The notes under the pieces are model-generated. The model was given only the letters and a program-made list of their open reading frames with translations. It was not told the origin of the DNA and did not search any database. Shown here piece by piece: positions 33,021 through 40,664 of a stretch of 64,000 bases of DNA (position 1 is its first letter; each line of letters begins with the position of its first letter). The position numbers and the translations under genes were made by a program. Source of the DNA: Streptomyces sp. NBC_00878 (GTDB lineage Bacteria; Actinomycetota; Actinomycetes; Streptomycetales; Streptomycetaceae); assembly GCF_026341515.1 (NCBI RefSeq), contig NZ_JAPEOK010000001.1:4340001-4404000 (forward strand), written 5' to 3'.

Positions 33021-34088
33021 ATGACTTCGCGCCGCCGCACGCCCGGACTTCTGCGAGCCGCCGTGCCCTTCACCGCCCTCGCACTCGCCCTCACCGCGTG
33101 CTCCGACGGCGGAACCAAGGCGTCCGGCGCGGACGACAAGGGCGGCTCCTCCGCCGAGGCGGGCGTCATCTCCCTCAAGTCGGCGCAGGCCGTCCTGCTC
33201 AACTACGCCAAGGTCAACAACGCGGCCAACGCCGCGCAGGCCCCGGACCGGACGGCCGAGGTGGAGGGCGGCGCGCTGCTCCAGCAGAGCCAGGCGACGT
33301 TCACCCAGTTCAAGGCCCTGCCGAAGGAGAAGCAGGCGAGCTTCAAGACGCCGTTCCACTATCCGGTCGAGGGCGCCCGCTTCTACATCCCCCGCAAGGG
33401 TGCGCCGCAGGTCTTCATGGTCGACACCCGGGTCACGGGCGAGGACATCGAGAAGGACCGTCGCCGCCTCCTGGTCTTCGAGCACGTGAAGGACTACGAG
33501 AAGAGCAAGAACAAGGGCGCCGAGTGGAAGGCGGTGTCCGTCGGCGAGGCCGACGGCAAGTTGCCGGCCGTCGCCCGCGACGACGACGGCTTCGTCACGG
33601 TCCTGAAGGCCTCGGACACGGTGGGCAAGGTCAAGCTCGACGATCTGCGCGACCTGTCCAAGGACTTCTATGTCACGGGCGGCAAGAAGGCGGGCGCGAG
33701 CTTCGCGAACACCGCGTCAGTGAAGGCCTGGAAGAAGGCGTACACGAACCGCGCCGCCTTCGACGACGGCTGCGTCGACGGCGAGTACGAGCCCGGCTTC
33801 ACCGCGGCCGAGACGGCGTACGGCCTGAAGACCACCGACGGCGGCGCCCTTGCCCTCTACGACTTCGGCATCGACTACCGGAACTGGCCGAAGGCCGAGG
33901 GCCCCCGCTGTGCCACCCAGCTGAACATCGACAACCTGCCCACGGTCACGGACATCTACCTGGACGGCAGGACCAGTACGAGCGGCCTGACCCGCACGAA
34001 CTCCCTGATCACGATGGCCGTGATCCCGGCATCCGGCACGGACATCCGGGTCACGGGCTACCACTTGCAGATGGTCAACGCGAAGTAG
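33021..34088 (+). CDS. Lipoprotein of unknown function
   Basis: A 355-residue lipoprotein. Signal peptide with a basic start (MTSRRR), hydrophobic stretch, and lipobox LTAC with Cys at residue 28, followed by a Gly/Ser/Asp linker. The mature part has Ala/Lys-rich helices (SAQAVLLNYAKVNNAANAAQ), then a mixed beta region with a Cys pair (DDGCVDGEY, GPRCATQ). Lipid-anchored on the outer membrane face. The ATG at 33021 follows AGGGG. I do not recognise a characterised homologue. Confidence 0.85.
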   Translation: MTSRRRTPGLLRAAVPFTALALALTACSDGGTKASGADDKGGSSAEAGVISLKSAQAVLLNYAKVNNAANAAQAPDRTAEVEGGALLQQSQATFTQFKALPKEKQASFKTPFHYPVEGARFYIPRKGAPQVFMVDTRVTGEDIEKDRRRLLVFEHVKDYEKSKNKGAEWKAVSVGEADGKLPAVARDDDGFVTVLKASDTVGKVKLDDLRDLSKDFYVTGGKKAGASFANTASVKAWKKAYTNRAAFDDGCVDGEYEPGFTAAETAYGLKTTDGGALALYDFGIDYRNWPKAEGPRCATQLNIDNLPTVTDIYLDGRTSTSGLTRTNSLITMAVIPASGTDIRVTGYHLQMVNAK

Positions 34089-34097
34089 CGCACACGA

Positions 34098-34132
34098 CAG
34101 AGCCCCAGCCGGTGATACCGACTGGGGCTCTG
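34098..34132. terminator. Terminator after lipoprotein gene
   Basis: cagagccccag (34098-34108) pairs perfectly with 34122-34132 (11 bp, 13-nt loop). It lies 10 bp past the lipoprotein stop and just before the convergent tRNA gene. Confidence 0.8.
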
Positions 34133-34145
34133 ATCTGTGCGCGCG

Positions 34146-34219
34146 TGGACCTGTGGGGATTTGAACCCCAGACCCCCTCGATGCGAACGAGGTGCGCTAC
34201 CAGACTGCGCCACAGGCCC
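34146..34219 (-). tRNA. tRNA-Ala (anticodon CGC)
   Basis: The minus-strand sequence folds as a cloverleaf. The acceptor pairs 34213-34219 with 34147-34153 (one G-U), the T-loop is GGTTCAAATCC, and the anticodon stem cctcg/cgagg holds the loop TTCGCAT with anticodon CGC, reading GCG alanine codons. The discriminator base is A. CCA is not encoded. The gene is 74 nt long. Confidence 0.93.
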
Positions 34220-34327
34220 TTGCAACGAGTGAAACTCTAGCATCCCCGTCCGGGTGCTCGGAAATCCGTTGTCGGGCCCTCACCCGCTGGTCAGGGGCGG
34301 GCGCGACACGGGACTTCTGAGGCACCG

Positions 34328-35695
34328 TCACTCGTTGGCCGCGCGCGGCCGGTCGCCGTCCTCGTACTGGTCGAAGAGGGGCGTACGGCCGCGTTCGCGG
34401 GCGCGGCGGGCCGAGGCCGCGCGCCGGGCGTCCGCGGCGCTGCCCGAGGCATCGTCCGCGTCATCCGCATCGTCCGCGTCGGACTCACCGTGCTCGCCGC
34501 GCTCGCCGTACGCGCCGCGCTCGCCGTACTCACCCTGCTCCGCGTTCGCCTCGGCCGCGGCGGCACGGTCGGCGTTCGGTTCGATCGTGCTGGACCGGGC
34601 CGAGCTCCAGGCGTCGGGTCCGCCCAGGTCCACCTCGGACGTGGCGCGGGGGGCGACCGGGGCGGTCACGTACGTCGGCAGCGGCACCGGGACGGGGTCC
34701 CAGCTGTCGCCGCGGGCGGGTCCGCTCCGGCGCTCGCGCTGCTGGTCGACCCACTCGGCGTGGTCGGTCTGCTCGACGAGGGCGCGGCGGCCGGCGGCGA
34801 GCGCGGACAGGCCGGGGTCGGTGTCCGACTCGGGTCCGTCCTCCGGCTCGTCCGCGGTGCCCGGATCGGCGGGCGGGCGGCGCCTGGGCTGCCGCTCCCG
34901 CAGCCGCCGCGCCGCGTCCTCGGCCCGCCTGCGGTCCATCACGTACGTGAAGCGCCGCCGCTCCTGGGAGCGCAGGTATGCGATGTAGACGCTCAGCATC
35001 ACCGCGGGCACCCCGGGCGCCCACAGGAACGCGAGTCCGCCGACGGCCGCGACGATCGCGCCGAGCGTGAAAGCCATGAAGAGCACGACCGTCGTACGCC
35101 GTCGGCGCGCGAGCACCTTCGAGCGCCGGGCCCGCGCTGCGGCCTCCGCCGCCGCGGCCCGCCGCGCGGGAGACGAAGCGGAGGATACGGAGGCCGCGGA
35201 CGAGGCGGATGCTCCGTTCGGCGACGACTTGGCGCCCTGCTGGGGTACCGGTCGGCCACCCGCCGCACGGCCGGACTTCGGCGTCGGCGCGGGGTTGGCC
35301 GCCGCGGGAGACCCGGGCTTCGGCACCGTCGCGGACACCTGTCTCGACGCCTGCCGCGCCGCCTGTTCCGTAGCCTGCCGCGCCGCTTGGTCCGTCGCCT
35401 GCTTCGACGCGGGCCGCGCCTGCGTCGGAGGCATGGCGAAGGCCCGGACGTCCACCGAGTCGGTGACGCCGTCCGGGTCGGCGTGGTGCTCCCCCTCCTC
35501 GGTGGAGCGCGCCCGCAGGTCCTTGGCGTATCGGCGCTCCATGCCCGCCCGGCCCGACAGAAGCCGGATGGCGGTGCTGAAGCGTTCCGTCGGACGGGCT
35601 TCGTTCAGCTCGTCCTGCCTACGGAGCCACATAGGCACCAAGTAGGCGGCCCAGGCCCCGACAATGACTGCGTAGATGAGGCCGCTGCTGCTCAC
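34328..35695 (-). CDS. sepX: SepX-type divisome membrane protein
   Basis: A 455-residue actinobacterial membrane protein. It begins MSSSGLIYAVIVGAWAAYLVPMWLRR (one TM), then a long Ala/Gln/Ser-rich disordered region (about residues 95-190). Two adjacent TM segments follow (VVLFMAFTLGAIVAAVGG and the next, about 200-240), and an acidic disordered C-terminus with GERGEYG-like and DADDADD repeats. This architecture and its position just after the moeA-moaC-mog-GNAT run match SepX, required for Streptomyces hyphal compartmentalisation, the homologue of corynebacterial Glr. Assignment is from memory of family and synteny. Confidence 0.75.
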   Translation of the reverse strand: MSSSGLIYAVIVGAWAAYLVPMWLRRQDELNEARPTERFSTAIRLLSGRAGMERRYAKDLRARSTEEGEHHADPDGVTDSVDVRAFAMPPTQARPASKQATDQAARQATEQAARQASRQVSATVPKPGSPAAANPAPTPKSGRAAGGRPVPQQGAKSSPNGASASSAASVSSASSPARRAAAAEAAARARRSKVLARRRRTTVVLFMAFTLGAIVAAVGGLAFLWAPGVPAVMLSVYIAYLRSQERRRFTYVMDRRRAEDAARRLRERQPRRRPPADPGTADEPEDGPESDTDPGLSALAAGRRALVEQTDHAEWVDQQRERRSGPARGDSWDPVPVPLPTYVTAPVAPRATSEVDLGGPDAWSSARSSTIEPNADRAAAAEANAEQGEYGERGAYGERGEHGESDADDADDADDASGSAADARRAASARRARERGRTPLFDQYEDGDRPRAANE

Positions 35696-35883
35696 GCCTC
35701 ACACGGTAGAGGGGTTTGCATGAGGCCATCTGCCAATTGAGCCGGTGTGTCGCACGATCTGGCTGATATTTCGAGCTTTTTTTGTGACCGATGCGATCAG
35801 CAGGCCGCCTGGAGCGCGAAATTAATGCCCGAGGTTGGTCGAAGGATGGTCGATGGCCGATCAATTTCGAACATTCATTTCAT

Positions 35884-36513
35884 TTACGCGGTGTTTCGAG
35901 GGGTGTCCCGCGGGGAGTTTTCGGACGTGTTCCGCGAGCGTGTCCGCCGCCAGCGGGCCAGCAGCCCTTCGGGCATCTCTTCGGCCGTGAGCGCGAAGAC
36001 GAGGTGGTCGCGCCAGGCGCCGTCGATGTGGAGATAGCGCGGGCGAAGGCCTTCCTCGCGGAATCCGAGTTTCTCCACGACCCGTCGGCTCGGCCCGTTC
36101 TCGGGCCGAATACAGACCTCGATGCGGTGCAGACCGACGCTTCGGAAGCAGTGGTCGGACACAAGCGCCACAGCCGTCGGCATCACTCCGCGACCGGCGA
36201 CCGCCTCGTCCACCCAGTAGCCGATATGGCCCGAGCACATCGAGCCCCAGGTGATTCCGGCGACGGTCAGCTGCCCGACGAGCCGCCCCTGGTACTCGAT
36301 GACGAACGGCAGCATCCGCCCCGAGTTCGCCTCGGCGCGCAGATGCCGGACCATCTGGCGGTACGTCGGCCGGTGGGCGATCGGTCCGCTGGGCGTGGGC
36401 GGCGGGATGGTCGCCTCCCAGGGGCGCAGCCAGTCCCGGTTGCGGCGGTTGACCTCGCGCCAGGCCCGCTGGTCGCGCAGCTTTATGGGCCGGAGGACCA
36501 CATCGCCGTCCAC
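35884..36513 (-). CDS. RimJ/RimL-type GNAT acetyltransferase
   Basis: A 209-residue GNAT protein similar to ribosomal-protein N-acetyltransferases. It starts VVLRPIKLRDQRAWREVNRRNRDWLRPWE, has the CoA-binding region GRGVMPTAVALV, and the family ending PSRRVVEKLGFREEG. The C-terminal 25 residues are basic and low-complexity. GTG at 36513 lies 27 bp after mog. Part of the minus-strand moeA-moaC-mog-GNAT run. The 188-bp gap to sepX (35696-35883) is unusually AT-rich with a T7 run. Confidence 0.87.
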   Translation of the reverse strand: MDGDVVLRPIKLRDQRAWREVNRRNRDWLRPWEATIPPPTPSGPIAHRPTYRQMVRHLRAEANSGRMLPFVIEYQGRLVGQLTVAGITWGSMCSGHIGYWVDEAVAGRGVMPTAVALVSDHCFRSVGLHRIEVCIRPENGPSRRVVEKLGFREEGLRPRYLHIDGAWRDHLVFALTAEEMPEGLLARWRRTRSRNTSENSPRDTPRNTA

Positions 36514-36539
36514 CAGCTCGACCGGCCAGGATGGGCTGT

Positions 36540-37097
36540 TCAGCTCGCACCCCCACTGCCGCTGGGTCTGGGGTGGTCGCCGCCGCGGATCTGCTCGACG
36601 GCGTGGATCAGGAGGGGCTCAAGGACGGCGAGACCGTCCCGCACCCCACCGGTGGAACCGGGAAGGTTCACGATCAGCGTCCTCTCCGCGACCCCGGCGA
36701 GCCCTCGGGAGAGCGCCGCCGTGGGCACCTTCTCTCTTCCGAACGCCCTGACGGCCTCGGGAATGCCCGGCACCTCGTACGCGATCACCTTCCGGGTGGC
36801 CTCCGGGGTGCGGTCGGTGGGTGAGACGCCCGTGCCGCCGGTGGTCACGATGACGTCGTACCCGGCTCGGACGCCCGCCCGCAGAGCGTTCTCGACGGGG
36901 TCCCCGTCAGGAACCACCCACGGCCCGTCGACGGCGAAGCCGAACTTCTGGAGTCCCTCCGCGATCAGGGGCCCGCCCCTGTCCGCGTAGACACCCGCCG
37001 CCGCGCGGTTCGAGGCCGTCACCACGAGCGCGCTGTACGGAGCGGTCAGCGCGCTGCCGACCGGCGGCTCGGCCGGGGCCGACTCGGGCGCCGTCAC
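36540..37097 (-). CDS. mog: Molybdopterin adenylyltransferase-type protein (MogA/MoaB)
   Basis: A 185-residue MoaB/Mog-fold protein that adenylates molybdopterin. Motifs: [42 protein letters not shown], and [12 protein letters not shown]. The GTG at 37097 overlaps the moaC stop by 4 bp. It lies between moaC and the GNAT gene in one apparent operon. Confidence 0.88.
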   Translation of the reverse strand: MTAPESAPAEPPVGSALTAPYSALVVTASNRAAAGVYADRGGPLIAEGLQKFGFAVDGPWVVPDGDPVENALRAGVRAGYDVIVTTGGTGVSPTDRTPEATRKVIAYEVPGIPEAVRAFGREKVPTAALSRGLAGVAERTLIVNLPGSTGGVRDGLAVLEPLLIHAVEQIRGGDHPRPSGSGGAS

Positions 37098-37573
37098 GCC
37101 CGGCTCCAGTCGCCCGACTTGCCGCCCGTCTTCTCCTCCACGCGCACGTCCGTGATGACCGCCCCCTTGTCGACCGCCTTGACCATGTCGATCACGGTGA
37201 GAGCCGCGACGCTGACCGCGGTGAGGGCCTCCATCTCGACGCCCGTGCGGTCGGTGGTCTTCACGGTGGCCAGGATCTCGACGGCGTCGTCCGCGACCGA
37301 CAGATCAAGCTTGACACCCGACACTGACAACGGATGACAGAGCGGGATCAGATCCGGTGTCCGCTTGGCGCCCATGATGCCCGCGATGCGCGCGGTGGCG
37401 AGGGCGTCGCCCTTGGGTACCCCCTCGCCGCGCAGCAGCTCGATCACGCGGGGCGAGACGAGGACGCGACCGCTCGCTCGGGCGGTGCGCGCGGTCACGT
37501 CCTTGTCGGACACGTCGACCATGCGGGCGGCACCCGCCTCGTCGATGTGGGTCAGTCGGTCCTGCGTACTCAT
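37094..37573 (-). CDS. moaC: Cyclic pyranopterin monophosphate synthase MoaC
   Basis: A 159-residue enzyme making cyclic pyranopterin monophosphate in molybdenum-cofactor synthesis. Characteristic stretches: [32 protein letters not shown], and [20 protein letters not shown] with catalytic Lys in VKAVDKGA. The ATG at 37573 starts [11 protein letters not shown]; upstream residues are not conserved. Stop overlaps mog (GTGA). Confidence 0.93.
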   Translation of the reverse strand: MSTQDRLTHIDEAGAARMVDVSDKDVTARTARASGRVLVSPRVIELLRGEGVPKGDALATARIAGIMGAKRTPDLIPLCHPLSVSGVKLDLSVADDAVEILATVKTTDRTGVEMEALTAVSVAALTVIDMVKAVDKGAVITDVRVEEKTGGKSGDWSRA

Positions 37574-37636
37574 GATGGCTGGGGCGCTCCCGGTCGGGCC
37601 TGTTGTGCGCGACACGGTACCCCCAAGTCGGGGCCT

Positions 37637-38959
37637 TCAGCCGAGGAGAACCACGTCGACCTCGGTGCCGGGCTCCACGGACTCGTCGGACTCGGAGACA
37701 ACAATCAGCGCGTTCGCGTGCGCGAGGGCCGCGATCAGGTGGGATCCGGCGCCGCCGACGGGGGTCACCTCCCCGTCCGCATACCGTCCGCGCAGGAATT
37801 GACGGCGTCCGGCGGGCGAGGTGAGCGCCTTGTCCGTACGGAGGGTCGCCCTGGTCATGGGCCGGTGGATGTCGTCGACGCCCATCAGCGCGCGGATCGC
37901 GGGGCGCACGAACAGCTCGAAGGACACGTACGACGAGACGGGGTTGCCCGGGAGCGCGAGCAGTGGGGTGTGGTCGGGGCCGATGGAGCCGAAGCCCTGG
38001 GGCTTGCCCGGCTGCATGGCGAGGGTGCGGAACTCGATGCCGCTGCCCGCCTCGTCCTCGTCGCCGACGGAGGACAGGGCCTCCTTGACGACGTCGTACG
38101 CGCCGACGCTGACGCCGCCCGTGGTGACCAGGAGGTCGGCGCGGATGAGCTGGTCCTCGATGGTGGCGCGGAGTGTCTCGGCGTCGTCGGCGACCGCGCC
38201 CACGCGGTAGGCGATCGCGCCGGCGTCACGGGCGGCGGCGCACAGCGCGAAGCTGTTGGAGTCGTAGATCTGGCCGGTGCCCAACTGCTCGTCGGGCTGG
38301 ACCAGTTCGCTGCCGGTGGACAGGACGACCACGCGCGGGCGCGGGCGTACGCGTACGGTGCTGCGGCCGATCGCGGCGAGCAGGCCGATCTGCGGCGGGC
38401 CGAGGACCGTGCCCGCGGCGAGGGCGCGGTCGCCGGCCTTCACGTCGCTGCCCTTGGCGCGCACGTGCGCGCGTGCCTGTGCCTGGCGGTGGACGTGGAC
38501 CTGGCCGGAGGCGTCCTCGGGGGACGCGCTGCGGGCGCGCATCCCGGAGACGGGGCCCTCGCCGAGGCCGCCGTCGGTCCACTCCACGGGGACGACGGCT
38601 TCGGCGCCGGGCGGCAGCGGGGCGCCCGTCATGATGCGGGCGGCCTGGCCGGGGCCCACCTGGAGCAGTTCGGACTCGCCCGCCGCGACGTCGCCGATGA
38701 CCGTGAGGACGGCCGGGTACTCCTCGCTCGCGCCCGCGACATCGGCGACCCGGACCGCGTACCCGTCCATCGAGCTGTTGTCGAACGGCGGCAGGGAGAC
38801 CGGCACCGTGACGTCCTCGACCAGGACGCAGCCCTGGGCGTCGAGGAGTTGCAGCTCGATGGGTTCGAGGGGGCGGACGGTCGCGAGGATGTCCTCCAGG
38901 TGCTCGGACACCGACCAGAGGTGGTCCTGGCCGGTGACGCGGGCGGCGGCGCTGGTCAA
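37637..38959 (-). CDS. moeA: MoeA/gephyrin-like molybdotransferase (Glp-type)
   Basis: A 440-residue MoeA. Domains: N-terminal VRPLEPIELQLLDAQGCVLVEDV, PPFDNSSMDGYAVR (substrate loop), and RIMTGAPLPPGA; the MPT-binding domain with VVLSTGSELVQPDE and VTTGGVSVGAYD; LPGNPVSSYVSFE; and a C-terminal beta-barrel. The TTG at 38959 starts four bases after the galU stop codon and uses a GGAG inside galU; a GTG at 38911 is the alternative. In corynebacteria a MoeA paralogue, Glp, works with the membrane receptor Glr in the divisome. Proximity to sepX raises the possibility that this copy is Glp. Confidence 0.9.
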   Translation of the reverse strand: MTSAAARVTGQDHLWSVSEHLEDILATVRPLEPIELQLLDAQGCVLVEDVTVPVSLPPFDNSSMDGYAVRVADVAGASEEYPAVLTVIGDVAAGESELLQVGPGQAARIMTGAPLPPGAEAVVPVEWTDGGLGEGPVSGMRARSASPEDASGQVHVHRQAQARAHVRAKGSDVKAGDRALAAGTVLGPPQIGLLAAIGRSTVRVRPRPRVVVLSTGSELVQPDEQLGTGQIYDSNSFALCAAARDAGAIAYRVGAVADDAETLRATIEDQLIRADLLVTTGGVSVGAYDVVKEALSSVGDEDEAGSGIEFRTLAMQPGKPQGFGSIGPDHTPLLALPGNPVSSYVSFELFVRPAIRALMGVDDIHRPMTRATLRTDKALTSPAGRRQFLRGRYADGEVTPVGGAGSHLIAALAHANALIVVSESDESVEPGTEVDVVLLG

Positions 38960-38963
38960 ATTG

Positions 38964-39866
38964 CTACATCTCCTCGGTGACGTAACGGTGGAGCCAGGTC
39001 CGGAAGTCCGGGCCCAGGTCTTCACGTTCGCACGCGAGTCGGACAATGGCACGCAGGTAGTCGCCGCGGTCGCCGGTGTCATAGCGGCGGCCCTTGAAGA
39101 TCACGCCGTGCACCGGGCCGCCGACCTTCTCGTCCGCGGCGAGCTGCTGGAGGGCGTCGGTGAGCTGGATCTCGCCGCCGCGACCGGGCTCGGTCTCGCG
39201 CAGTATGTCGAAGACGTGCGGGTCGAGGACGTAGCGGCCGATGATCGCGTAGTTGCTCGGGGCGTCGGCGGCGGCCGGCTTCTCGACCAGGTCGTGGACC
39301 TTGACCACATCACTGTCGTCGGTGGCGTCGACGGCCGCGCACCCGTAGAGGTGGATCTGCTCGGGGGCGACCTCCATGAGGGCGATCACGCTGCCGCCGT
39401 ACTGCTCCTGGACGTCGACCATGCGCTTGAGGAGCGGGTCGCGCGGGTCGATCAGGTCGTCGCCGAGGAGCACGGCGAAGGGCTCGTGGCCGACGTGCGG
39501 GGCGGCGCACAGCACTGCGTGGCCGAGGCCCTTGGGGTCGCCCTGTCGGACGTAGTGCATGGTGGCAAGGTCGCTGGACTCCTGCACCTTGGCGAGCCGG
39601 TCGGCGTCGCCCTTCTTCTGAAGGGCCGATTCCAGCTCGTAGTTGCGGTCGAAGTGGTCCTCAAGGGGTCGCTTGTTGCGACCCGTGATCATGAGGACGT
39701 CGTCGAGGCCCGCGGACGCGGCCTCCTCGACCACGTACTGGATCGCCGGCTTGTCGACGACCGGCAGCATCTCCTTGGGAGTGGCTTTGGTGGCCGGCAG
39801 GAACCGGGTTCCGAGGCCTGCTGCGGGGATGACAGCCTTGCTGATCCTGGGGTGTGCCTGAGTCAT
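38964..39866 (-). CDS. galU: UTP-glucose-1-phosphate uridylyltransferase
   Basis: A 300-residue nucleotidyltransferase forming UDP-glucose from UTP and glucose-1-phosphate for cell-wall and trehalose/glycogen precursors. Signature PAAGLGTRFLPATKATPKEM near the N-terminus, FDRNYELE and GGEIQLTDAL later. ATG at 39866. First gene of the galU-moeA-moaC-mog-GNAT run; moeA follows after 4 bp. Confidence 0.93.
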   Translation of the reverse strand: MTQAHPRISKAVIPAAGLGTRFLPATKATPKEMLPVVDKPAIQYVVEEAASAGLDDVLMITGRNKRPLEDHFDRNYELESALQKKGDADRLAKVQESSDLATMHYVRQGDPKGLGHAVLCAAPHVGHEPFAVLLGDDLIDPRDPLLKRMVDVQEQYGGSVIALMEVAPEQIHLYGCAAVDATDDSDVVKVHDLVEKPAAADAPSNYAIIGRYVLDPHVFDILRETEPGRGGEIQLTDALQQLAADEKVGGPVHGVIFKGRRYDTGDRGDYLRAIVRLACEREDLGPDFRTWLHRYVTEEM

Positions 39867-39960
39867 GCCCGACACCATATCCGGTGCCTTCGTACGGAAT
39901 CTGTGGCTCCGGTTATTTTGTTCCCATATGAGTACATGATGAAGGATACGGAACAAGCCT

Positions 39961-40587
39961 ATGAGCCACCCAGGACCCGAAGCCGAGTCTGACAAGAGAG
40001 TGTTGCGGCGAGACTTCCTCGCGGTGAGAAACCGGTATACGGCCGATGACGTGCGGGAATCCGAGGCCGCATTCGCCGCCCGCGCCCTGGAGCTGCCCGA
40101 ACTGGCGCACGCGCGCACGGTGGCAGCTTACGTGTCCGTGGGGAGCGAACCGGGCACCCGCGCGCTCCTCGACGCACTCCGCGCGCGGGGGGTACGCGTC
40201 CTGCTCCCGGCGCTCCTCGCGGACAACGACCTGGACTGGGGCGCGTACGACGGAGAGGACTCGCTCGTCCGCGTACAACACCGGGGAAAGATGGCCCTCT
40301 TGGAGCCCGCGGGCGAGCGCCTGGGCCCGGACGCCGTGCTCACCGCCGACGCCGTACTGCTGCCGGGTCTGGCCGTGGACGCGCGCGGGATGCGCCTCGG
40401 CCGCGGCGGCGGATCGTACGACCGGGTGCTGGCGCGGCTTGAACGGGCCGGCGCCGATCCGGCCCTGGTGGTGCTGCTGTACGACTCCGAAGTGGTCGAC
40501 CGCGTCCCCGGGGAACCGCACGACCGCCCCGTGCACACGGTGGTGACCCCTTCGGGAGTACGCCGCTTCCACCGGCCCTCTCCGTAG
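39961..40587 (+). CDS. 5-formyltetrahydrofolate cyclo-ligase
   Basis: A 208-residue enzyme converting 5-formyl-THF to 5,10-methenyl-THF with ATP. Motifs: an N-terminal RDFLAVR basic stretch, VAAYVSVGSEPGTRALLDAL, LLPGLAVDARGMRLGRGGG with SYDR (nucleotide-binding), and a C-terminal HTVVTPSGVRRF. ATG at 39961, divergent from galU. A perfect terminator follows. Confidence 0.92.
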   Translation: MSHPGPEAESDKRVLRRDFLAVRNRYTADDVRESEAAFAARALELPELAHARTVAAYVSVGSEPGTRALLDALRARGVRVLLPALLADNDLDWGAYDGEDSLVRVQHRGKMALLEPAGERLGPDAVLTADAVLLPGLAVDARGMRLGRGGGSYDRVLARLERAGADPALVVLLYDSEVVDRVPGEPHDRPVHTVVTPSGVRRFHRPSP

Positions 40588-40601
40588 ACGCTGTTGCGCG
40601 A

Positions 40602-40633
40602 AACGGCCCTCCACGCGCGCGTGGAGGGCCGTT
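40602..40633. terminator. Perfect 32-bp palindromic terminator
   Basis: aacggccctccacgcg (40602-40617) is followed directly by its reverse complement (40618-40633). It lies between the convergent cyclo-ligase and penicillin acylase genes. Confidence 0.85.
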
Positions 40634-40664
40634 CAGGGCCGTTCTCAAGTGATCCGCGGGATCC

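Noticed and set aside
34146..34219. tRNA-Ala as integration site of a genomic island
   Set aside because: No integrase, excisionase or repeated 3' tRNA segment is seen on either side; flanking genes are conserved core.
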